Positions 35,606 to 43,395 of a stretch of DNA of 64,000 bases are shown here, in pieces (the stretch's first letter is position 1; every line of letters starts with the position of its first letter). Position numbers and translations under genes: made by a program. The notes beneath the pieces are model-generated. The model was given only the letters and a program-made list of their open reading frames with translations. It was not told where the DNA came from and ran no database searches. Source of the stretch: Thermoplasmatota archaeon (GTDB lineage: Archaea; Thermoplasmatota; Thermoplasmata; UBA10834); contig JAHIRF010000011.1 in NCBI GenBank assembly GCA_018818785.1, forward strand, positions 22,987 through 86,986, written 5' to 3'.

Positions 35606-36364
35606 ATGCGTGAAGCATCGTGGCGTCTGGTCGACAGTGGCATCGTATCCCCTCCGGTCTCGGGCGCTTTGGACGAAGCCATCTTGGAGGCACATTCAAG
35701 AGGAATGGTCCCGAACACCCTCCACTTCTACATTCGTTCCTCGCCGACAGTCTCGGTGGGCCATTTCCAGAAGGTGTGCGAGACGCTTGACCTGGATGAG
35801 TGTCGGACTCGTGGGGTCAGCATCATCAGGCGTCGTTCGGGCGGTCGCTCGATATACACGGATTCAGGACAGTTGATCTATGCCATCGTGCTCTCCCGCT
35901 CGGACATACCGGCTTCCCCAGAGAAGTCATTCGAGGTCCTATGCACGATCGTCTCCAGGGCCATATCATCCTTCGGAGTCGACGCAAGGTATCGACCTGT
36001 GAACGATGTCGAGATTGCCGGGAAGAAGGTCTCAGGAAGCGCTCAGCTGAGGCGGAAAGGCTCGGTCCTGCAGCATGGGACCGTTCTTGTCGACACGGAT
36101 ATCGAGGTCATGGACTCGGTGCTGAGATTGGACCGGGAAAGGAACCTTGGACCATCCAAACCGTCTGATCGTGTGACGACACTATCTCACGTACTTGGTG
36201 TGATCCCAGATATGACCGAAGTGAAATCGAGGTTGTCCCGAGCATTCTCCGACCATTTGAGATCCGAACTCGTTCGAGATGAATTGACCCGGTTCGAAGC
36301 GGATCTTGTGAACGAATTGGTCGGAACCCACTATTCCAAGGATGAGTGGAATCTGAAGTTCTGA
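35606..36364 (+). CDS. lplA: Lipoate-protein ligase A-like protein
   Basis: A 252-residue member of the LplA/BirA fold that attaches lipoate or octanoate to E2 or GcvH lysines. Seen are RRRSGGRSIYTDSGQLIYA (the RR-x-SGG substrate loop) and NDVEIAGKKVSGSAQLRRKG with the catalytic lysine in GKKVSGSAQ, then QHGTVLVD. The ATG at 35606 gives a normal N-terminus; a TTG five codons earlier is possible. Archaeal LplA often needs a separate LplB; none is adjacent. Convergent with argS, with stops two bases apart. Confidence 0.85.
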   Translation: MREASWRLVDSGIVSPPVSGALDEAILEAHSRGMVPNTLHFYIRSSPTVSVGHFQKVCETLDLDECRTRGVSIIRRRSGGRSIYTDSGQLIYAIVLSRSDIPASPEKSFEVLCTIVSRAISSFGVDARYRPVNDVEIAGKKVSGSAQLRRKGSVLQHGTVLVDTDIEVMDSVLRLDRERNLGPSKPSDRVTTLSHVLGVIPDMTEVKSRLSRAFSDHLRSELVRDELTRFEADLVNELVGTHYSKDEWNLKF

Positions 36365-36365
36365 A

Positions 36366-38084
36366 CTACATCTCCTCGGGCGCGTCTATGCCTAGACACA
36401 TCAGGGTATTTCTGATCGTCCATCTGCTGGCTTCGACCAATGCGAGCCGCGCTTCCCTGACTTCTCCCTCTGCCTTCAGGACTGGAATGTATCTATAGAA
36501 TTGATTGAACTGTGCCGCCAGTTCCTGAGCGTACGCGGCGAGAGGATGCGCCCTTCTGTTGTCCGCGCAATCCTCGATGATCGACGGGAAGCGCGATATG
36601 ATCTTGACCAGAGCCTTCTCATGGTCGGTGATCAGGTGCCTAGCATCGAACTTGCCGCTCAGCTCAACAGCCTTGTTCATTATCGAGCACGCGCGCGCAT
36701 GCGCGTATTGAACGAACGGTGCGCTCGCACCCTCGAAATTGAGCGCGTCTTCCCACTTGAAGACTATCTGTTTCTCCGCCTGTATCCTGATTATGTTGTA
36801 TCTGAGCGAGCCGACGCCCACGACGCGCGCGATCCCCCTCATCTTCTCCTCTGAGATGTCGGGCCTTCTCCTCTTGACTTCCTCATACGCGCGCTCGGTC
36901 GCTTCTTCGATCAGGTCGTCTATGTAGACGACCCGTCCCTTGCGAGTCGACATCCTGCCTTCGGGCAGGGAGACGAACGAATAGAACACAACATCCGGTT
37001 TCCTATCGACGCCCATGATCTTCAGCGCGGCCGCCAGCTCTTGCATCCCAAGCTTCTGGTCTTCGCCAAGCACGTTGATCGGAATGTCCGTCCTGCTGAA
37101 TTTGTCCAAGTGATATGCGAGGTCTCTCGTGGTATAGAGTGAGGTGCCATCGGATCGCGTGAACACCCATTTTGTCTCTCTTCCGCTTATTCCGAAACTC
37201 TCTAATTCGAGGTGATACGCGCCGTCCACCTCGACGCTGAACTCTGATCTCTTCAGCGCCTCGATGACTCGATCGACGCTGCCGTCCTGGACGAACTTGG
37301 ACTCCCAGGTGATCCCATCGTATTCGATGTTCAATCTCTTCATGCTCTTCTTTATCTCTTGGAGCACGCGCTCGCAGTTCTCCCTCGCTATGGCGACGGT
37401 CTCCTCGTCCCCGTGCTCGAGCTTGTAGAGCATCTCGTCCATCTGTTTCAGGATGGCTGGATCCTCCTCTGCGCACTTGTTCGCCTTCTGATAGTATAGG
37501 ACATAACGGTAGTGGTCCGCATCCCTGTCGGGCTCATCATCCAGCTTGAGATGCTTCACGCCCCAGGTCATCACGACGACCTGTCGACCGACATCGTTCA
37601 CGTAGAATTCGGTCGAGACGTCGTACCCCGCCATGCGCATCACTCGCGCCAGAGTATCGCCTATGATCGGGTTCCTGGCCCGGCCTACATGCAGCGGGCC
37701 CGTAGGATTTGCGCTCGTGTGTTCCAACAATATCTTATCTTTCTTCGGCTCACCTGCGCCATACCTGTCCTTCCTGGCAAGTGCGTCCTCGATGACTGAT
37801 TGGGCCAGCCCGTCGTATCCGACATGGAAATTGACATATCCGCCCTTGGCCTCGACCTTCTCTATAAGGTCGCCCGCCATGATCGATGATGCCAGCTCCT
37901 GGGCGATCACGTTGGGCGCTTTCCTCATCTGCTTCGCCAGTGGGAAGCATGGGAACGCGAGGTCTCCCATGCCATCAGGCGCAATGTCGAGCACTACCGG
38001 TGAATCGACGCCAAGCTTTGCCAACGCATCTGCTAAAACCGTCGAAACCTCTGATTTGAATCTGCTGAAAGTGTCTGAAACCAT
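36366..38084 (-). CDS. argS: Arginyl-tRNA synthetase
   Basis: A 572-residue class I aminoacyl-tRNA synthetase. The N-terminal tRNA-binding domain is followed by the HIGH-type motif HVGRARN (within TSANPTGPLHVGRARN), the KMSKS-type MSTRKG (within GRMSTRKGRVVYID), and the helical anticodon-binding domain with APFVQYAHAR. GGGTGA eight bases upstream supports the ATG. It follows prf1 by two bases and is cotranscribed with it. Confidence 0.95.
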   Translation of the reverse strand: MVSDTFSRFKSEVSTVLADALAKLGVDSPVVLDIAPDGMGDLAFPCFPLAKQMRKAPNVIAQELASSIMAGDLIEKVEAKGGYVNFHVGYDGLAQSVIEDALARKDRYGAGEPKKDKILLEHTSANPTGPLHVGRARNPIIGDTLARVMRMAGYDVSTEFYVNDVGRQVVVMTWGVKHLKLDDEPDRDADHYRYVLYYQKANKCAEEDPAILKQMDEMLYKLEHGDEETVAIARENCERVLQEIKKSMKRLNIEYDGITWESKFVQDGSVDRVIEALKRSEFSVEVDGAYHLELESFGISGRETKWVFTRSDGTSLYTTRDLAYHLDKFSRTDIPINVLGEDQKLGMQELAAALKIMGVDRKPDVVFYSFVSLPEGRMSTRKGRVVYIDDLIEEATERAYEEVKRRRPDISEEKMRGIARVVGVGSLRYNIIRIQAEKQIVFKWEDALNFEGASAPFVQYAHARACSIMNKAVELSGKFDARHLITDHEKALVKIISRFPSIIEDCADNRRAHPLAAYAQELAAQFNQFYRYIPVLKAEGEVREARLALVEASRWTIRNTLMCLGIDAPEEM

Positions 38085-38086
38085 AC

Positions 38087-39313
38087 TCAGTTCACCCGGA
38101 ATCTAAGTATGCCTGCAATGCCGCCGAACGCCTTCTTCAACAGCTCGCCCTCCTCCGACTCTCCAGATATGAATTCGACCTTAGTATTGTTGGCATCCGC
38201 CATCTTGTGGAGCTCTTCGACGAGGTCCTCGACGTCATCTGCCCTCATGACTGTCTGGCATTTATCGCACTTGATATTGTCTGACGAGTTCTGGGTCATC
38301 GTTTCCTTCTCGAACCCGCAGCTGGGGCATGTGAGTCTGAGCCGCACCCTCCTCATGTCCTCTGATAGCAGGAGAGCGTCCACGGCACCGATCATCAGGG
38401 CGTTCCTGACCTGTTCCTCGCCGTATATCGAGAGACCACCATCCGCCTTCCTGATCTCTTCGAACAGTCGCTGCATCAGGTTCTTCTCCCTCATGAGGTC
38501 AATGCCCTTGAGGGCATCCCTCGCCTTCTCGACCAGTTCCCTGAGGCCGTACTCGTCCGTGTACCCGACGTCGAATGTGTCTATGACCTTGTTCTGGAGC
38601 TCATAATGAAGGTACTCGCTCTTGACGAAATATTCCTTCGTTGGTCCGGGTCCTCCTATGAGCACTCCCTTCAGATTCTTGTTCGTCAGAAGCGATTCGT
38701 TTACGACATCCGCCACCTTCTTGTAGAATTCGTGAGCCGCTATCTCGATCAACCGTTCGAACCTTCGGGCGGATTGACCGCCCCTGCCATGCTTGCTGGG
38801 GACCAGTGACGGTATGTTCTTGATCGGTATGATCCGTTTTCCATGCAGGAGCCCTATCGTCGCTTCGCCCCTGTCGATGACTATCAGCCCATAGGAGTCC
38901 TTCTGCTCCAGCATCTGAATGAGTGGTTCGGTGAAGAAACCGGAATCGCATCTGTATATGAAAGTCTGGACTACGTCCGGAGGCTCAATAGAGTATTGAA
39001 CCATCGATGTCTGGTCTGCCGAGGTCGACTTGTGCCCCACGAAGAAGACGAGGCCGTTCCCTGGCGGCTGTCGCTGCCCTTTCAACCTCGAGAGGATTGA
39101 TGATATGGCCGCTTGGACGTTCTTTCTCGTGCTCGCGCTCTTTATGTTCGAGGATTGAGAGTACTCATTCCTCAGGTAGGCAGCAACATCCGAGATCTGC
39201 CTCGTAGGCGGTATGTACAGCGATATGAGTTCCGTGCCTCTGCCGGAGATCTTCTCGACCTCCTCGAGGCTTCTCCTGAACTCGTATTTCTGCAGTTCCG
39301 TTAGCTCAGTCAT
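38087..39313 (-). CDS. prf1: Peptide chain release factor aRF1
   Basis: A 408-residue archaeal class 1 release factor (eRF1 family). The stop-codon-recognition motifs SSNIKSASTR (NIKS) and YRCDSGF (YxCxxxF), and the peptidyl-tRNA hydrolysis motif GRGGQSARRFERL (GGQ), are intact, with a zinc-binding mini-domain (CPSCGFEKE, CDKCQ). The ATG at 39313 gives the usual length; the frame is open 16 codons further but that extension is unlike the family. TTTATAATG centred near 39362 on the minus strand is a likely promoter. No change in the NIKS region suggests stop reassignment. Confidence 0.95.
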   Translation of the reverse strand: MTELTELQKYEFRRSLEEVEKISGRGTELISLYIPPTRQISDVAAYLRNEYSQSSNIKSASTRKNVQAAISSILSRLKGQRQPPGNGLVFFVGHKSTSADQTSMVQYSIEPPDVVQTFIYRCDSGFFTEPLIQMLEQKDSYGLIVIDRGEATIGLLHGKRIIPIKNIPSLVPSKHGRGGQSARRFERLIEIAAHEFYKKVADVVNESLLTNKNLKGVLIGGPGPTKEYFVKSEYLHYELQNKVIDTFDVGYTDEYGLRELVEKARDALKGIDLMREKNLMQRLFEEIRKADGGLSIYGEEQVRNALMIGAVDALLLSEDMRRVRLRLTCPSCGFEKETMTQNSSDNIKCDKCQTVMRADDVEDLVEELHKMADANNTKVEFISGESEEGELLKKAFGGIAGILRFRVN

Positions 39314-39375
39314 ACGAGAATCCAGTCCGAAGCTTTTTGTACAGGTTAGAGCGTTCGTCATTATAAAGGTTGACC

Positions 39376-40059
39376 ATGATGGATGCAGTCGTTTTGTCCC
39401 TCGGCGGATCGATACTGGTGAGGGATCCAGACTCCTCGGATTTCATAAGAAAAATGTCCAAGATGCTCATCGAAATCTCGTCTAAACACAAGGTGTATGT
39501 CGTGACCGGCGGAGGAAGGATCGCACGGTTCTACATCAATAACGGCCGTGCTCTCGGAGCGGACGAGCGGGCCCTCGACATCATGGGCATCGAGACGACG
39601 AGACTGAACGCGCGACTTTTGATAACCGCGCTCGGTGCACACGCATCTCCCGAACCACCTCGGACATACGACGAGGCTGCAGTCGCGGGCATGGAACACC
39701 GCATCGTCGTCATGGGTGGTGTGAGCCCCGGGATAACAACTGACGCCGTGTCGGCATATCTCGCGGAACGTATCGGGGCGAAACGTCTCGTCAATGCCAC
39801 ATCGGTGGACGGTGCTTACACTGCGGACCCGAAGAAGGACAGCAGCGCAAAGAAGATACCAAGGATGACCCACGAAGCGCTCATCAAGCTGGTCGGCACT
39901 GATCCCCTTGGGGCGGGGCCGAATGTGGTGTTCGATCCTGCAGGATCGCAGGTAATCGCCAAGAACAAGATCCAGTTGGCCATAGTGGACGGCACTGATA
40001 TCGGCAACCTGAAGAACGCGCTATGCGGCTCGGACTTCTCTGGTACGTTGGTCGAGTGA
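39376..40059 (+). CDS. pyrH: Uridylate (UMP) kinase
   Basis: A 227-residue amino-acid-kinase-family enzyme that makes UDP from UMP. Diagnostic segments are VVLSLGGSIL near the N-terminus, VVTGGGRIARFY, VVMGGVSPGITTDAVSAYLAE and NATSVDGAYTADPKKDSSAK. It is divergent from prf1. The ATG pair at 39376/39379 is preferred to a TTG at 39370. Confidence 0.92.
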   Translation: MMDAVVLSLGGSILVRDPDSSDFIRKMSKMLIEISSKHKVYVVTGGGRIARFYINNGRALGADERALDIMGIETTRLNARLLITALGAHASPEPPRTYDEAAVAGMEHRIVVMGGVSPGITTDAVSAYLAERIGAKRLVNATSVDGAYTADPKKDSSAKKIPRMTHEALIKLVGTDPLGAGPNVVFDPAGSQVIAKNKIQLAIVDGTDIGNLKNALCGSDFSGTLVE

Positions 40060-40060
40060 T

Positions 40061-40885
40061 TCAGAGCGGCTCGAATTCCTCACTCCTCACTTCCCTGATC
40101 CCTAGCGCAGCGAACCTCTCGCTCAGACCCCTGTAGATCGGTTTCGACATGCTCTTCTTGTGGAAGTAGACGATCTTCGCATCGTCGCTCTTCTGAGCCA
40201 TCTGCAATATCATCTCATCGCTCAACGAATCGAGTGCGTAGTTGGCTGCCATATGGCCTATCGAGACCTTTCTGGACAAGGCGATGTCCGTGTATCTTGG
40301 TGCGTAATGCCCCCCGCCGACTCCAATGACGGATGGGTATCCATCATCCGACACTGAGAGTATCGATGTCGCTATGGCTTCCGCTGCATCCTCTCTTCCC
40401 CAGAGTTCCTCATAGCTTCCTATCTCGATGTAAAACGCAGGTGCGGTGAGGAGCAGCGGACCATGGTGTGTGGTCTCGAACGAAACGTCGAACCCCATGC
40501 CCTGCGCCTCCCTCGAGAGGCATCTCAAAGCGGATGTCATGAAGCCTGGATGCGACCTGCACAGAGTGCCGCTCTTCCCTCCGAAATCCGCAGAAGAATA
40601 ATTGCCGATCGGATGGACCGTCAGTGTTGGTATCTTGGACGCGGCCTTGTGCCTGGAAGCGAATATGACGACATCCGTCTCACATCCTAGGACTTTCGAA
40701 ACACGTTCATCGATGTTATCCTCGTCCAGGTGTATGCGGTCTACCTGGACCATCGCGAAATCGTCCCTGCGGAGGATCGGGTGCTCCTCGAACATGCCGC
40801 CCTCTAACCATCCAGACCTTTCAAGGAGTCTGGATCTGATGTTCATCGAAGCGTTGTCCTCGGAGGAAGTGACTATGATCTTCAC
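40061..40885 (-). CDS. dtdA: D-aminoacyl-tRNA deacylase (archaeal DtdA/GEK1 type)
   Basis: A 274-residue proofreading enzyme that hydrolyses D-aminoacyl-tRNA. Family blocks are FASRHKAASKIPTLTVHPIG, SFETTHHGPLLLTAPAFYIE (the THHGP motif) and VGVGGGHYAPRYTDIALS. A GTG at 40885, preceded by GGTGAGGT, gives the family start (VKIIVTSSEDNAS); the frame is open 25 codons further. Convergent with pyrH, whose stop lies one base away. Confidence 0.88.
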   Translation of the reverse strand: MKIIVTSSEDNASMNIRSRLLERSGWLEGGMFEEHPILRRDDFAMVQVDRIHLDEDNIDERVSKVLGCETDVVIFASRHKAASKIPTLTVHPIGNYSSADFGGKSGTLCRSHPGFMTSALRCLSREAQGMGFDVSFETTHHGPLLLTAPAFYIEIGSYEELWGREDAAEAIATSILSVSDDGYPSVIGVGGGHYAPRYTDIALSRKVSIGHMAANYALDSLSDEMILQMAQKSDDAKIVYFHKKSMSKPIYRGLSERFAALGIREVRSEEFEPL

Positions 40886-41048
40886 GCATACCTCACCGAC
40901 GATATCCGCAATAACACTTTCACCTGCCATAACCATCGAAAAGAATGAGCCACTCTTCAAGCGAAGGATACGATCCGCGATATCCGTCCACTCCGGACTT
41001 ATCTAGTCAGGAAAATGCCTTATATCCTTATCCTGCTAGACCCGTTTG

Positions 41049-41975
41049 ATGCCAGCGCCACTTAGGACCACTACAATCGGAAGTCTTCCAAGATTTGCGG
41101 AAGACATCGAAGACGCTCTCGTGAATGCGATAGAGTTCCAGCAGAGCATGGGCCTGGATCTGCTCACCGACGGCGAGCAGCGGTCAGATATGGTATCCTA
41201 TTTCGCCGAATCGTTCCAAGGCCTCGATGTGAAGGACGGTCTCCCTGTCGTATCGGGCAAGATCCGCCTTCGGGGAAGACCCGAAGAGTTCTCGAAGGTC
41301 AAGGACCTGGACACCATCCTCAGAAGGTTCCCCGATACCACCGTCAAGATCGCCCTGACCGGTCCGACTACTTTGGGTATGACGTGCGCCTCGAGGAAGA
41401 TCGAGTCGCATTACCGCGGACTCCTCGATTTCACGCTCTACGAGGACATCGCCTCAGCCCTCATACCCATAGCGGAGTCATTGATCGATAGAGGGGCCCA
41501 TGTGCAGATAGACGAGCCCTTCCTCTCGCAGGGTTTCAAGGACTTGCCTGCCAGGGTGGCTCTGATAGATAGGATCGCAGAAGGGTTGCCACGGAACCAT
41601 GTCAGCTTGCATGTCTGCGGCTACATCGGACGATTCGATATCGTGAACCATCTCCTGGGATTGGAGAACGTGTCCACACTGAGCTTCGCGTTCTCCGGTC
41701 AAACAGAGAAGAGGAACATCGAGCACATAGACCAGAAGTCGTTCGAGGACCACACGATGACTCTAGGTGCAGGATGCATCTCGGTCACCCCTTTGTCCGA
41801 GAAGGAAATCGATTCAACGGACATGGTCAAGACGAAGCTCGGCCAGATTGCCGATCGCATCGGGTGGGAGAACATCGAGTACATCCACCCGGACTGTGGT
41901 TTGAGGGCAACAAAAAAGGACCTTGTCCCAATCATCCTGAGGAACATGAGGGTCGGAGCGGAGCTTTCCCACTGA
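41049..41975 (+). CDS. MetE-like (cobalamin-independent methionine synthase core) protein
   Basis: A 308-residue single-domain homologue of the C-terminal half of MetE. Zinc-ligand positions are visible: His188 and Cys190 (LHVCGY) and Cys283 (HPDCGLR). TTTIGSLPRF, LLTDGEQRSD and QIDEPFLSQG are typical. Archaeal short MetE proteins transfer methyl from methylcobalamin or an unknown donor to homocysteine. CTTATATCC about 25 bases upstream of the ATG at 41049 suggests a leaderless mRNA. Confidence 0.85.
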   Translation: MPAPLRTTTIGSLPRFAEDIEDALVNAIEFQQSMGLDLLTDGEQRSDMVSYFAESFQGLDVKDGLPVVSGKIRLRGRPEEFSKVKDLDTILRRFPDTTVKIALTGPTTLGMTCASRKIESHYRGLLDFTLYEDIASALIPIAESLIDRGAHVQIDEPFLSQGFKDLPARVALIDRIAEGLPRNHVSLHVCGYIGRFDIVNHLLGLENVSTLSFAFSGQTEKRNIEHIDQKSFEDHTMTLGAGCISVTPLSEKEIDSTDMVKTKLGQIADRIGWENIEYIHPDCGLRATKKDLVPIILRNMRVGAELSH

Positions 41976-42000
41976 CCCTCTGGAACATGGTCTGATTGAC

Positions 42001-43281
42001 TTGAGCCCGCCATTGCTAGATGCGGATGCAGCGAGGCGAAATGTCAATTACCTCGCCGGCCTCGATTTCATCATCAGCCTGGGCTTTGGCTTGATCCTGC
42101 CACTCTTCCCCACTTATGTGGAACTCCTCGGTGGAGGCGGACTGGAGGTCGGCATCCTCTTCTCATCGTTCGTCCTTACCAGAGCGCTCTTCGCGACCAC
42201 GTTCGGCAACCTATCCGACCGCTTGGGCAGGAAACCGATGATCCTCTTCGGAACCATCCTGTACGCGGTGCTGGCGATCCTGTTCGTCGTCCCGAACTCC
42301 TGGGTAGGCCTGATTTTCGTGAGAGGGTTCCAGGGCGTGGCCAGCGCCATGGTCTGGCCGGTCACGGAAGCATTGGTCATCGACTCCACACCTGCCAACA
42401 AGCGGGGCGCTTCCATGGGCAAGATCGTGATGGCATCCAACCTGGGGTTCGTCGTGGGGCCGTTCGTCGGCGGTTCTCTATTCATACTCGCCAGTGAATA
42501 TATGGGTTACACAGACCAGGAAGCTTTCAGACTCCCGTTCTACTTCACGGCGGCACTCTCCGTCATAGCCGCCGTACTCGTGTGGCGCAAGGTGACCGAT
42601 GCGAAGGTCGCCGATCGGACCAAGAAGAAACTCAGATTGCGGGAGTTGATCCGCCCCGAAGGGCTAGAACCCAAAAGGCTCCGTCATCTGAAGATACTGT
42701 ATGCGAACGCGATGATGGAAGGCTTCTCGTTTGCGAGCATCGGGCCTCTGGTGGTCCTGTTCCTCGCGTTCCGCTTTTCTATGGGCGCAGGTGTCATATC
42801 GATACTGATGGGGGTGGCCATGGGGTTGGGGGCGTTGGTCGCGCTTCCATCTGGCAGGTTGGCGGATCGCGTCGGGAAGAAACGGATGTTTGTCCTGGGG
42901 GGATATGTCGCATTCATCGCAACGATGCTCCTGCCGCTCAGTCCAATCCTCGCGGTTGTCGTTGTCATGCTGGCCTGCAGGAGCATGGCCTTTCAGGTAT
43001 CATCGCCCGCCTTGAGGGCGTTGCAGGCAGACATTGTCCCCGAGAACGTCCGCGGGAGATTGATCGGATTGCTCGAATCGATGACCAACATGGGCTCGGT
43101 GATAGGTGCTCCTCTCGGCGGATTCTTGTGGGATGCTTTCCAAGGACGGGATTTCGGGCTTCCAGCGCCTTTCGATGGGACGATGATCCCATTCCTGCTC
43201 TCGGGGCTCGTGGGCATATTCACGATATCGATGGTGCACTTCCTCGTCCATGAGGAGCCGCCCCCGTCATCGAACGATTGA
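42001..43281 (+). CDS. Major facilitator superfamily transporter
   Basis: A 426-residue 12-helix membrane transporter. The MFS motif A between helices 2 and 3 is GNLSDRLGRKPMILFG, and a related GRLADRVGKKRMFVLGG lies between helices 8 and 9, which marks the two pseudo-repeats. It is most like drug or sugar efflux carriers, but the substrate is not predictable. It starts at a TTG 25 bases after the MetE-like gene, so may be cotranscribed. Confidence 0.88.
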   Translation: MSPPLLDADAARRNVNYLAGLDFIISLGFGLILPLFPTYVELLGGGGLEVGILFSSFVLTRALFATTFGNLSDRLGRKPMILFGTILYAVLAILFVVPNSWVGLIFVRGFQGVASAMVWPVTEALVIDSTPANKRGASMGKIVMASNLGFVVGPFVGGSLFILASEYMGYTDQEAFRLPFYFTAALSVIAAVLVWRKVTDAKVADRTKKKLRLRELIRPEGLEPKRLRHLKILYANAMMEGFSFASIGPLVVLFLAFRFSMGAGVISILMGVAMGLGALVALPSGRLADRVGKKRMFVLGGYVAFIATMLLPLSPILAVVVVMLACRSMAFQVSSPALRALQADIVPENVRGRLIGLLESMTNMGSVIGAPLGGFLWDAFQGRDFGLPAPFDGTMIPFLLSGLVGIFTISMVHFLVHEEPPPSSND

Positions 43282-43362
43282 TCTATTCACTTCAAGAAGG
43301 CAATGAAGACTCCTTCGTATCATGGCAGAATTGAGAAACACGGATTGCATGTGATAATCGCC

Positions 43363-43370
43363 TTTATATA
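43363..43370 (+). promoter_or_regulatory. TATA box of the STAND ATPase gene
   Basis: A perfect TTTATATA lies 26-33 bases upstream of the ATG at 43396. The predicted start site falls within a few bases of that ATG, giving a leaderless mRNA. Confidence 0.65.
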
Positions 43371-43395
43371 ACGGGTTTTTAGATTATTCAGCTGC